From contig NZ_JAHKQF010000002.1 in NCBI RefSeq assembly GCF_018860965.1, positions 434,001-498,000 of the forward strand: 64,000 nucleotides of DNA, written 5' to 3'. Each line of letters starts with the position of its first letter. Position 1 is the stretch's first letter. Source of the stretch: Alteromonas sp. C1M14 (GTDB lineage Bacteria > Pseudomonadota > Gammaproteobacteria > Enterobacterales > Alteromonadaceae). Positions 8,532-16,981 of this stretch are shown in pieces. The notes under the pieces were generated by a model, which was not told the origin of the DNA, searched no databases, and saw only the letters and a program-made list of their open reading frames with translations. A program made the translations under genes and the position numbers.

Positions 8532-9701
8532 ATGGCCAGAACCACCCGCCCCTTAAGTGATACAGAAATAAAAAAGGCACGTCCAAAAGACAAAGAATAC
8601 AACCTTGCCGATGGCGGTGGTTTACAGTTACGAGTGCGCCCCAGCGGCGCTAAACTATGGTTATTCAATTACTCTCGCCCTTACACAAAAAAGCGCGCTA
8701 ATTTAAGCCTAGGCAGCTATCCCGACGTTACGCTTGCTGATGCCAGAAAAGAAGCTGCACAAGCACGTGAGTTACTCGCCAAAGACATTGATCCCCAAGA
8801 GCACAGAGCCGACACTATCATGTCAGAGAAGGCAGAGCTCGAAAACACTTTTGAGTCGGTTGCAGCTAAATGGATGGAAGTTAAAAGAACGCAAGTAACA
8901 CAAGACTACGGTGACGATATTTGGCGCTCGCTTGAAAACCACTTGTTCAAGGAATTAGGTAAGCGCCCTATTCGAAAACTTAAAGCTCCAATGGTAATAG
9001 AAGTATTAAACCCCATTGCTGCTAAAGGTAACTTAGAAACAATCAAGCGTTTGTGCCAACGGGTTAATGAAATCATGACCTATGCGACGAATGTAGGGTT
9101 TATTGATGCTAATCCACTGGCTGGCATAAAAGAAGCATTCAGCTCACCTAAGAAAAAGCACATGCTTACGCTTAAACCGGAAGAGCTTCCCGAGCTAATG
9201 AAAGCTATACATTCAGCGAGCATTAAAAAAGTAACACGCTACTTGATTGAATGGCAGTTACACACGATGGTACGACCTTCAGAAGCTGCCGGTGCTCGCT
9301 GGGAAGAAATAGACTGGGATGAAAAGCTTTGGAATATACCAGCCGAACGAATGAAGAAAAAGAAACCGCATTCAGTACCACTTTCTACTCAAATGTTAGG
9401 CCTATTAGCAGAGATTAAACCAATTAGTGGGACACTTAAATACATATTCCCAGCAGATAGAAACCGAAAAATGCACACTAATGCCCAAACAGCCAACTCT
9501 GCACTTAAACGCATGGGATTTGAGAGGCGCTTGGTATCGCACGGCTTAAGAGCCTTAGCAAGCACGACGTTAAATGAAAGCGATTTTAATTACGATATAG
9601 TAGAAGCGGCACTAGCCCATTCTGACTCAAATGAAGTTCGCGCTGCCTATAACCGAGCTACGTACCTTCGGCAGAGACGAGAGATGAGAGATGAGAAATG
9701 A
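8532..9701 (+). CDS. P4-type tyrosine integrase (DUF4102 N-terminus)
   Basis: The protein has an N-terminal DUF4102 arm-binding domain (LADGGGLQLRVRPSGAKLW, then SLGSYPDVTLADARKEA), a core-binding region, and a C-terminal catalytic domain. The tyrosine-recombinase residues are visible: Arg in HTMVRPSEAAGARWEEIDW, HGLRALA for the HxxR box, a His in ALAHSD, and Tyr in AAYNRATY. It should catalyse integration and excision at ssrA. I use ATG 8532 because GGAG lies at 8517-8520; a GTG at 8511 is also in frame. The end is odd. After RRE the usual tryptophan-rich tail of P4 integrases is missing and the last residues (MRDEK) are encoded by the heptamer repeat, so the C-terminal tail seems to have been lost. 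Confidence 0.93.
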   Translation: MARTTRPLSDTEIKKARPKDKEYNLADGGGLQLRVRPSGAKLWLFNYSRPYTKKRANLSLGSYPDVTLADARKEAAQARELLAKDIDPQEHRADTIMSEKAELENTFESVAAKWMEVKRTQVTQDYGDDIWRSLENHLFKELGKRPIRKLKAPMVIEVLNPIAAKGNLETIKRLCQRVNEIMTYATNVGFIDANPLAGIKEAFSSPKKKHMLTLKPEELPELMKAIHSASIKKVTRYLIEWQLHTMVRPSEAAGARWEEIDWDEKLWNIPAERMKKKKPHSVPLSTQMLGLLAEIKPISGTLKYIFPADRNRKMHTNAQTANSALKRMGFERRLVSHGLRALASTTLNESDFNYDIVEAALAHSDSNEVRAAYNRATYLRQRREMRDEK

Positions 9702-9745
9702 GAGATGAGAGATGAGAGATGAGAGATGAGAGATGAGAGATGATG
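9683..9745 (+). repeat. Heptanucleotide tandem repeat (GATGAGA)n
   Basis: There are nine consecutive 7-bp units matching GATGAGA, with one variant unit (AATGAGA at 9697-9703) that carries the integrase stop codon and a diverged last unit (GATGATG); a further diverged copy (GACGAGA) precedes them at 9676-9682. Seven is not a multiple of three, so copy-number slippage shifts the frame. Because three units make 21 nt, every frame of the array meets TGA within 21 nt, so the array always ends translation. Confidence 0.95.
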
Positions 9746-9782
9746 CAATGTTGGAGTGATCATATTGATGAGGCTACAAAGA

Positions 9783-9895
9783 GAGGTATATTTATCAGAG
9801 ATATTTAATCTTTGATAGCTTAAAGTATTACTAATTCACATGATGGTTTTCTGAATATACCTCTGGCAATTCATTTGGAAAAACAGTAATACTTT
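9783..9895. repeat. Two interleaved inverted repeats between the integrase and the defence operon
   Basis: Arm A (GAGGTATATT, 9783-9792) pairs with A' (AATATACCTC, 9854-9863). Arm B (AAAGTATTACT, 9822-9832) pairs with B' (AGTAATACTTT, 9885-9895). Both pairs are perfect. The order A-B-A'-B' cannot fold as a simple hairpin but could form a pseudoknot in RNA, or could represent protein binding sites on DNA. No gene is visible in 9746-9925. Confidence 0.6.
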
Positions 9896-9925
9896 CGAGA
9901 TTTTTAAGATCAGGCCTGAGCTGAG

Positions 9926-9943
9926 CTAGTTCATGTGAACTAG
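9926..9943 (-). repeat. 18-bp palindrome at the 3' end of the defence operon
   Basis: CTAGTTCATGTGAACTAG is a near-complete dyad (8-bp arms, 2-bp centre) that includes the stop codon of the RloC-like gene. No T run follows on the minus strand, so it is not a classic terminator. It may protect the mRNA 3' end. Confidence 0.45.
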
Positions 9944-12526
9944 TCGCTTCTTAAATGTCTCTCTCCATTTTTTCAACATTTCTAAATCTTTATTTAGTTC
10001 ATCAAACGACGGGAGAAACTTTGGAGCCTCTCTTGAATGGCTGTGCTCATAGCAGGAATACTTGCTCATTAGCCCATCAAGGAACTGACAATCGGCCAGG
10101 CCAATTCTGGGTAACTTAATTAGTCTGTTATCAGTCTGTAGTCCTCGTCTATGCCTTCTGACGATTTGATCAAGTAAATCGTCTTCAACTGTGCGTTCAA
10201 CCAACTTTCTAAACTCTGAACAAATACCTTGAATCTGTAGTTTAAATACAGCCTGATCCTGGTGCTTTTCAAATGCACTCTTTGTTTCACCAAGTGAGCT
10301 TATAAGTTTATTGTTGGCGGCTTTAGTGTTCACAGAAAAGCCATCCATTTCTGCTACACAACCATGTTTTCCATTAAAACTTTCAATACATACTTGTGAA
10401 AATTTTACTTTCCTATCAGTATCACTCCACGCTTTCTTACTTAACTCTTCCAATGCTCCAAGTAACGATAGCCTATGACTAAACACGAGCACCTGCCTGG
10501 AATCAGACAATTCAACTAATCTGCGAGCAACTTCCCACTCATAATCTACATCCAATGAAGAGATGGGATCGTCAAAAACGAATGGAGCCATATGGGGTTT
10601 ACCTGTTACGTCGGCAAAAAAAGCAGCCAAACTAACAACCCTTTGTTCACCATCACTTAAAATTTCACTTGTTTTCTTTCTTGAATATTGTGGGGTCACA
10701 CCACTGAGTTGTAATTTGTGCTTAACTTTGCCCTTACCACCTTTCCCTTTAACTAATTCAACTTTTATCTGTGATGCTCCGAGTAAGCTAAGTTCATCGT
10801 TGAACCTTGAAACGTATGACTCAGTAATCATTTTTGCAGCTACTTCATTACCTTTACGAGTTACCGCTATAGTTGATGTTAATTTTATCCATAGACCGTA
10901 GTTTTCAATTTTTTGTAAACGGATAACTTCCTGTTTTATCTGCGGTAAATAACTTGATGACCAGAGCTTTGCTTTTAGCGATACTAATTCACTCTGAACG
11001 GCTATTGAGTTAAAGTTTCTTGCATCTTCTTCATGCTGAACGACTTCAGCTTTTAACTTATCAACTAATGTATAAAGGTCATTAAAAATATTGGAATCAT
11101 ATTCAAACGGTTCAAGGTTTTCGTTTGGTCTTTTTATTAAAGCTTCGCTTCTCTTAGTTATTAGGCTCCATGTCTGTCGAAAAATAGGTAACCATTTTTC
11201 TTCATTCAGTCCTGCTGCGCTCAATTGAGTCGTAAGCTCTTCGGCTTTGGCTTCTTTGGGAAGCAACGCCACAACATCAGAAAAAGCTTTATCGGACAAG
11301 GCTGCCTCTTTTTCTAGTGCTCCCTTTATGAATGATTCAAATGACTGAAATCGGAGTTTAGCTTCAGCTGTTAAATTTTGGTGGCATAAGACACATTTTG
11401 CATCATCATCAACATAAGGAAACTCATCGCTCTTATAAGCCTCAGCTGTAGAAAATTCTCTTGCCGCTAGCCATAACGCTTTCCAGGTTGCAGTTCCTAC
11501 ACCTTTGATATCAGAGCCATCTATAACAGCCTGCGCCCCTTCTGATGCAACTTTACGCTTTAATTCTTTGTCTTGGTATAGGCTGACGAATGAAGAGCAG
11601 CTTTGCGTATTTACTAATTCAGCAGCCTTTTTAATTTTTGTCAGAGTAACTTCAAGCTGTTTAATTAAATTATTTTTAGAAGTAACTAACTTTTTAGGAT
11701 CTGTATTTAAACGCTGTTCTAAATCACCTTTCAGCTTTTCATCTTCATCTGTAAAAGTAAAAAAGTCTTCTAGCTTTTGTTCGGCCGCGTCTTTGTGTAA
11801 ACGTCCATACATCGCCTGAACGTGCTTTGTTTCAGAGTATTGACTTGGTTTAGTCGGAAGATTGGAATTTAACTGCTTCTTCTCCGATTCAAGGGCATCT
11901 TTTACGCTATCAAATAATGCGACGAGCTGTTCAAAAAACGACACATCCAATGGAACATAAGAAACTTCATTTTCTTGTTCAAGATAAAACTGTCCAGATA
12001 CAGCATCAAAGATATCTACAGCTTCAAGCAGTTTGATTGGATTTTCGTTCGCCTGCCATTCAAGTTCATGGTTTTTTCCTTCGTGGGCTAGACTTACTTT
12101 GCATTTACTTACCGCAGGTAAAGGTTGGTATATGTTTGGCCTCAATTCTGATGCGCTAGGGTGTCCACAGAGCTTCTTCAAAATCCTAGTGTAGCCAGAT
12201 TTTCCCGAACCATTATGGCCATATACGACAGTCATATTTGGGCCAAACTTTAGAGGGCGATAAGATGAAATATTATCTATTCCTTCAACATCACTTATTG
12301 AATTGATCTTAGCAAAATCATTATTCTCACTGTATCCGTGAAAAAAAGAAAAATCGACTCTAGAGTCTGTTGATTGCCCCCTTGCAGATTTTACCAACTC
12401 CTTGAGTTGCGCTATCACATCAGGAGTTATTGCATTATTTCTTAAGATAATGTCGGCTGCACACTGTTGCCAAAATGGCTTTGTATGCAACCAGTCAACT
12501 ATTTGTTGTCTTATATTCATTTTCAT
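9926..12526 (-). CDS. RloC/PrrC-like ABC-type ATPase with zinc-hook-like motif, candidate anticodon nuclease
   Basis: The 866-residue protein has a Walker A loop (GHNGSGKSG, about residue 104), long coiled-coil stretches, a CVLC zinc-hook-like CxxC near residue 379 in the middle of the coiled region, an ABC signature-like LSDGEQRVVSL (about 625), Walker B FVFDDPISSLD (about 654) and a switch FSHR (about 680). This order matches the AAA_13 group and especially RloC, an SMC/Rad50-like ATPase fused to a tRNA anticodon nuclease and found linked to restriction systems. The last 160 residues hold an R-x3-E (about 772-776) and later histidines (about 826-828) that could be the Arg-Glu-His nuclease set, but the Glu-to-His spacing is longer than in PrrC, so nuclease activity is unproven. 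It is the last gene of the operon, 35 bp after res. Confidence 0.8.
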   Translation of the reverse strand: MKMNIRQQIVDWLHTKPFWQQCAADIILRNNAITPDVIAQLKELVKSARGQSTDSRVDFSFFHGYSENNDFAKINSISDVEGIDNISSYRPLKFGPNMTVVYGHNGSGKSGYTRILKKLCGHPSASELRPNIYQPLPAVSKCKVSLAHEGKNHELEWQANENPIKLLEAVDIFDAVSGQFYLEQENEVSYVPLDVSFFEQLVALFDSVKDALESEKKQLNSNLPTKPSQYSETKHVQAMYGRLHKDAAEQKLEDFFTFTDEDEKLKGDLEQRLNTDPKKLVTSKNNLIKQLEVTLTKIKKAAELVNTQSCSSFVSLYQDKELKRKVASEGAQAVIDGSDIKGVGTATWKALWLAAREFSTAEAYKSDEFPYVDDDAKCVLCHQNLTAEAKLRFQSFESFIKGALEKEAALSDKAFSDVVALLPKEAKAEELTTQLSAAGLNEEKWLPIFRQTWSLITKRSEALIKRPNENLEPFEYDSNIFNDLYTLVDKLKAEVVQHEEDARNFNSIAVQSELVSLKAKLWSSSYLPQIKQEVIRLQKIENYGLWIKLTSTIAVTRKGNEVAAKMITESYVSRFNDELSLLGASQIKVELVKGKGGKGKVKHKLQLSGVTPQYSRKKTSEILSDGEQRVVSLAAFFADVTGKPHMAPFVFDDPISSLDVDYEWEVARRLVELSDSRQVLVFSHRLSLLGALEELSKKAWSDTDRKVKFSQVCIESFNGKHGCVAEMDGFSVNTKAANNKLISSLGETKSAFEKHQDQAVFKLQIQGICSEFRKLVERTVEDDLLDQIVRRHRRGLQTDNRLIKLPRIGLADCQFLDGLMSKYSCYEHSHSREAPKFLPSFDELNKDLEMLKKWRETFKKRLVHMN

Positions 12527-12561
12527 TATTCTTCCCTGTAATGATGAAGTTAAGTCCTTTT

Positions 12562-15300
12562 TTATTCCTCAAAGCCACATTGCTGTATAAAATAGTCTAG
12601 CGAGTTAGCTTCTTTAACTGAGTCATGCGGAATTAACAAGTACTTCCATGGTTTACCACCATGTTTGGCAAGATAATCACTAGCCTGATTACACCATTTC
12701 ACACCACTACGTGCTTTTTCTGTGACTTCCTCATTCCAACTTCCATCTTGGTTTTGGTGCTGAGTACTCTTAGTCTCAATCATTAATACATACTCGCTTG
12801 TTTCTGCAATGAAGTCAGGCACATATTCAGGGTGCTCATTTCCACGCTTGTAGTACATCTTGAACTGACCTTTAGCTGGTTTAAACCACTTTTCACAATC
12901 ACGTTCTAATATCACTGCAAAGCGGCGTTCAGTGTCTGAATCAAACTTTTGTAATGGGTATAAACAACGGCTAAAACCATTAAAGAGCATTTGTTTGATG
13001 CGACTAACATCACGCACTGTATCACGGTAGTTTTGCAGCGGCTGATCTTGCGCTATAGTGTACGCACAGTCTCGTAAGGTACTGAAGCCACTACGCACAT
13101 CAACGACGTACTCGGTTGCTTCTTCAAAGAAGTGATTGTTTAGTTGCGCATGAATTAACTTCGCAATTGCATCACTTTGGTTTTGCAGAATGTTATCAAC
13201 TACATCTTCCTCGTTTTCAGACGCCAGTGTATTGACTGCTTGAGTTGCTAGGTCAAACAAAAATTCAGCTTGCTCATCGTAAGGGATATCGTCGTAGTCG
13301 AACAATTTCTTTAAAATGTAGTTCTGCTTTACTGGTTCGTAGTTACCCGAATCCCCTTCTCCACGAATAGTTTGATGATTGTCTTGCAAGCTATGTTGTA
13401 ATAGCGTTCGGTCGATAGGCTTTAGGTCTTTAATTACTGTAATGTTTAAATCAAACGGATGATAACCGGTGCGCACTTCTCCTGATGGTGAAACAATAAT
13501 ACGCGGAATATCTATGGTGTTATCAACCGTCAGTTGGGTGACTTGCTCAACAATCGCATCAACATCCAGTGATTCTTTGGTAAATAACTCCCGTTGCTCT
13601 TGAGTTAACTGAGCTTTTACATGCTCGGTAATCTGTGCCTTTACCTCAGTCGTTATCAGAGCTTTGCTGGTTGGTGCATCGATAGGGCGTGTTTGATATT
13701 GCTTTATAACGTTCAATGCTGTGCGGGCAACAGCTTGTTCGTTCGGCGTGGCATAGGTTGCTTTAGGTTCTTGTACATCACGGTTACCATCTGGTCCGGC
13801 TGCAGTTACGCCTGAACCAGAAAGTTGTTGCTCTAAATTTGATTTCACCTGGACACTTTGCTTGGTAACGTCGTCTTCTATGCGATCTAGTTCACGCGTT
13901 TTCAAGCGAAGCGGGTTGTTCGGGTCATTGGCCTCATCAATAATCTCTTGGAACTTGTCATGTGCGACGATACTTAGGGTATCGACGGCTTCAACACCAG
14001 TACGTTTACCATAAGGCAAACGCAAACCACGGCCAATCGATTGTTCGATTAAGGTTCGTGCATTAGCAGCACGCAGCGGTACTATGGTGTACAGGTTGGT
14101 TACGTCCCATCCTTCTTTGAGCATGTTTACGTGAATTACAATCTCAGTAGGCTCATCCACATGCTCAACGTTGAGCAGTGCTTGAATGGTTTCTTCTTCT
14201 TTTTTACTGCTATCAACCTGAATGACCTTGCCAGCGTAACGACCATCAAACACACTTTCGAGCTTGCTTAAAAGTTCTGCTGCATGGGTGGTATCACGCG
14301 CAATAACCAACATAAAAGGCTTAACCAACTTAGTATCGTTTTCATAAGCATAAGTAGTTAAATCTACTTTGGTTTGCTCGTGTAGACGAATACCATCCAT
14401 CAATTTAATGGTATCCAGTTCGTCTTTATCGTACTGACTTGCATCAAAGTTACGTTGAGTGACTACTGCGGGTTCTTTAACAAAACCATCATCCATTGCA
14501 CAGGCCAATGGATAATCAATAACCACATTCTTAAAATGCACTGGGCCACGGTTGGATTCAGTGAACGGTGTCGCCGTTAACTCAAGTGCGAATAGCGGAT
14601 TAAGTTCATTCAGCGCGCGCATACCTGCATCCGCGCGGTAGCGGTGCGACTCATCCATTAACAGCACTAAATCAGTCAGATTCGATAGATACTCAAAATA
14701 GCTTTCACCTAAGGTTTCGGCCAAGCGTTTAATACGTGGAGCTTTACCACCACGCACCTCTGTGTTGATTTTGGCGATATTGAATACGTTAATCCGTACT
14801 GAGCCAAAAAAATCACCCATCACTTGTGCGCCGCGGCTTTCATAGTTGTCACCAGTGATTACTTCTGGCGGCGCTAACACAAAGTCGTTAATGCCTTTAA
14901 AAACATACTTGGGTGATGCCGGTGAGAAGTCTTTAATCAGCTTTTCATAAATGGTTAAGTTAGGTGCGAGAACAAAATAATTGCGTATGCCATGCACTTG
15001 ATACAAATAGGTAATAAAGGCTCCCATTAAGCGAGTTTTGCCCACACCCGTAGCTAAGGCAAAACACAAGGATGGAAAGTCACGTTCAAAGTCGCTGAGT
15101 GTTGGAAATTGAACTTTTAAAGTTTCAAGCACTTCAGGTAAATCACGGCTAGGTTCAAGTAACTTATGCTCAGACGCGGCAACTGCTACGGCTAAAGCTC
15201 GTATCGAGTCTTGCTGAGGTTTACGTAAACTTAGGCGACTAATCACATCATTAATAGAGCGCAACTGTTCAGGTTTGAGGCTTGATAAATCCATAATCAT
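12562..15300 (-). CDS. Type III restriction enzyme, Res subunit (helicase-nuclease)
   Basis: The 912-residue protein is a superfamily 2 helicase with an endonuclease C-terminus. Motifs seen are GVGKTR (about residue 87), DESH (about 217), LTATPF (about 240) and the motif VI segment SIGRGLRLP (about 423). Near residues 830-845 a PDFIAETSEYVLMIETKS segment gives the PD-(D/E)xK nuclease core. Type III Res works in complex with Mod: it hydrolyses ATP and cleaves when two unmethylated sites in opposite orientation communicate. All core motifs are intact and the length is typical. It starts 23 bp after the mod stop, in operon with its partner. Confidence 0.93.
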   Translation of the reverse strand: MIMDLSSLKPEQLRSINDVISRLSLRKPQQDSIRALAVAVAASEHKLLEPSRDLPEVLETLKVQFPTLSDFERDFPSLCFALATGVGKTRLMGAFITYLYQVHGIRNYFVLAPNLTIYEKLIKDFSPASPKYVFKGINDFVLAPPEVITGDNYESRGAQVMGDFFGSVRINVFNIAKINTEVRGGKAPRIKRLAETLGESYFEYLSNLTDLVLLMDESHRYRADAGMRALNELNPLFALELTATPFTESNRGPVHFKNVVIDYPLACAMDDGFVKEPAVVTQRNFDASQYDKDELDTIKLMDGIRLHEQTKVDLTTYAYENDTKLVKPFMLVIARDTTHAAELLSKLESVFDGRYAGKVIQVDSSKKEEETIQALLNVEHVDEPTEIVIHVNMLKEGWDVTNLYTIVPLRAANARTLIEQSIGRGLRLPYGKRTGVEAVDTLSIVAHDKFQEIIDEANDPNNPLRLKTRELDRIEDDVTKQSVQVKSNLEQQLSGSGVTAAGPDGNRDVQEPKATYATPNEQAVARTALNVIKQYQTRPIDAPTSKALITTEVKAQITEHVKAQLTQEQRELFTKESLDVDAIVEQVTQLTVDNTIDIPRIIVSPSGEVRTGYHPFDLNITVIKDLKPIDRTLLQHSLQDNHQTIRGEGDSGNYEPVKQNYILKKLFDYDDIPYDEQAEFLFDLATQAVNTLASENEEDVVDNILQNQSDAIAKLIHAQLNNHFFEEATEYVVDVRSGFSTLRDCAYTIAQDQPLQNYRDTVRDVSRIKQMLFNGFSRCLYPLQKFDSDTERRFAVILERDCEKWFKPAKGQFKMYYKRGNEHPEYVPDFIAETSEYVLMIETKSTQHQNQDGSWNEEVTEKARSGVKWCNQASDYLAKHGGKPWKYLLIPHDSVKEANSLDYFIQQCGFEE

Positions 15301-15323
15301 TATTTTTTCTATCCTTTAAGCAG

Positions 15324-16931
15324 TTAATGTTGTTCTTGATCGTTATCATCTGCTGAAGAATCATCGGTTAAATTTTCAACATTCAGAGAATAGTCGTCAC
15401 GTCCCCATTCGCACTTAGCTAAAATAGTCTTAGGCAATTTTTTCAGAGTTAAATTAGCAAAGCGATTCGCTTCGCAGCGAAATGCGCCACACATTACGAG
15501 TAAAGTTCGGTCACTGCCTACTTCTTCAGAAAGCCCTTCTAACTTTTCAACTGACAGACTCTGCGTGGTAACGTAAATATGATCTGTCTCAGTTGAGTAA
15601 CCATGATCCCACCAGTCAACTTCTGATGGAGCATAAGTAAAGCCTTCCAACTTACAAACTGCTTCGGCAAGCATTTCTGGGTTATACTCTTTATTGATCA
15701 CTTCCAAGCCAAACTTGTCTTTAACAATCAAAGACGGTGCAAGTTTGTAGTAACGAAAGCCACCTCCACCTTGCCAGTTTACAGACTTAGAAATACCGCC
15801 TTGATCCGTTCCGTTCAGAACCTGCTTTAACCTTGGAATTATCACATCATCGCAGTGATTACCTAATTCAACCATGATCCAACGCCGGCCCATTTTATGA
15901 GCGACAGCACCAGTTGTGCCAGAACCGGCAAAGGAATCAAGAACAAGATCCCCCGGTCTAGTGGCGACATTGAGGATTTTTTTTATCAAGCGCTCTGGTT
16001 TTGGTGTGGCAAAAAGATCAGACGTTTTTGTATCAGGAAAAAGTTTTTTCAACTCATATTTAGCTTGTCTATTGTGACCAGTATCATCTATTTCATCCCA
16101 GAGAGATGAAGGCGCTAACCCTTTTTGATCTGCTAAATAAGTTTTTTTGAACAGTTTCTTTCCATCTGGCGTAAATGAAATTTCACCAGTTTCAATCATT
16201 GCTGCCATTCTTTCTTTATTCCATCGCCAACCATTCTTGGGCGGTGAAATTGATTCTCCTGACGGTGAGGTTACGTCATAAGTTAAATTTGGTCGCGGTT
16301 TAGGTGATGATACATTACCTGAGAACCATGGTCCTCTAGGATCATTATCTGGGTTTTTATAGTGGGCATTCGCAGCTTCAGTGCGTTCTAAAGCATAAGA
16401 TAGCCAACCGGGATTCTTTGAATAAACAAGTATGTGATTGTGATCAATTGAAAACTGTTTAGCATCATTATTTGAAGAATCTGCTGCTCTCCAAACGATA
16501 TTACTTACAAAGCAATTTCTGCCAAACAATTCATCACAAATAACTTTTAAGTAATGTGATTCATTGTCATCAATACTAATAAAAAGAACTCCATCTTCTT
16601 GTAGCAAGTCTCTGAGTAATTCCAGTCGCTCGCGCATCATGCTCAGCCAAATTGAATGTTCAACACCGTCATCGTAATGATTAAAAGCACTAAACGTATT
16701 GTATGGTGGGTCGATAAAAACACATTTAACTTTGCCGGCATAATCTTGCTCTAAAGCTTTTAAAGCTAACAGGTTATCGCCAAAAATCAGTTTATTATCG
16801 AAAATATCGTTTTCGGTAACTTTTTGGCTGGCATGATATGATTTGTTAGGGTTTTCTAACAAAATGCGTGGTTCAAGCTTTTTACGCTCGTTTTTGCCAA
16901 TCCATGTGAGTTCTAATTTTGTTTTACTCAT
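15324..16931 (-). CDS. Type III DNA methyltransferase, Mod subunit (N6-adenine, beta class)
   Basis: The 535-residue protein carries the catalytic DPPYNT motif (about residue 75) ahead of the AdoMet-binding FAGSGTTG motif (about 335). This order defines the beta group of amino-methyltransferases to which type III Mod proteins belong. The roughly 240 residues between them should hold the target-recognition domain, so the recognised sequence cannot be predicted by eye. The start MSKTKLELTWIGK is typical of the family. Mod provides site recognition for Res, encoded 23 bp downstream. I saw no simple-sequence repeat that would suggest phase variation, unlike many pathogen mod genes. Confidence 0.93.
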   Translation of the reverse strand: MSKTKLELTWIGKNERKKLEPRILLENPNKSYHASQKVTENDIFDNKLIFGDNLLALKALEQDYAGKVKCVFIDPPYNTFSAFNHYDDGVEHSIWLSMMRERLELLRDLLQEDGVLFISIDDNESHYLKVICDELFGRNCFVSNIVWRAADSSNNDAKQFSIDHNHILVYSKNPGWLSYALERTEAANAHYKNPDNDPRGPWFSGNVSSPKPRPNLTYDVTSPSGESISPPKNGWRWNKERMAAMIETGEISFTPDGKKLFKKTYLADQKGLAPSSLWDEIDDTGHNRQAKYELKKLFPDTKTSDLFATPKPERLIKKILNVATRPGDLVLDSFAGSGTTGAVAHKMGRRWIMVELGNHCDDVIIPRLKQVLNGTDQGGISKSVNWQGGGGFRYYKLAPSLIVKDKFGLEVINKEYNPEMLAEAVCKLEGFTYAPSEVDWWDHGYSTETDHIYVTTQSLSVEKLEGLSEEVGSDRTLLVMCGAFRCEANRFANLTLKKLPKTILAKCEWGRDDYSLNVENLTDDSSADDNDQEQH

Positions 16932-16981
16932 TGATTATCTTCTTTAATCTCGTTTATTTTTCTAAGCCTTGAATGTCGACT

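Noticed and set aside
9683..9745. CRISPR-like repeat array
   Set aside because: The units are 7 bp and contiguous without spacers, so this is a simple tandem repeat. No other array or cas gene is present.
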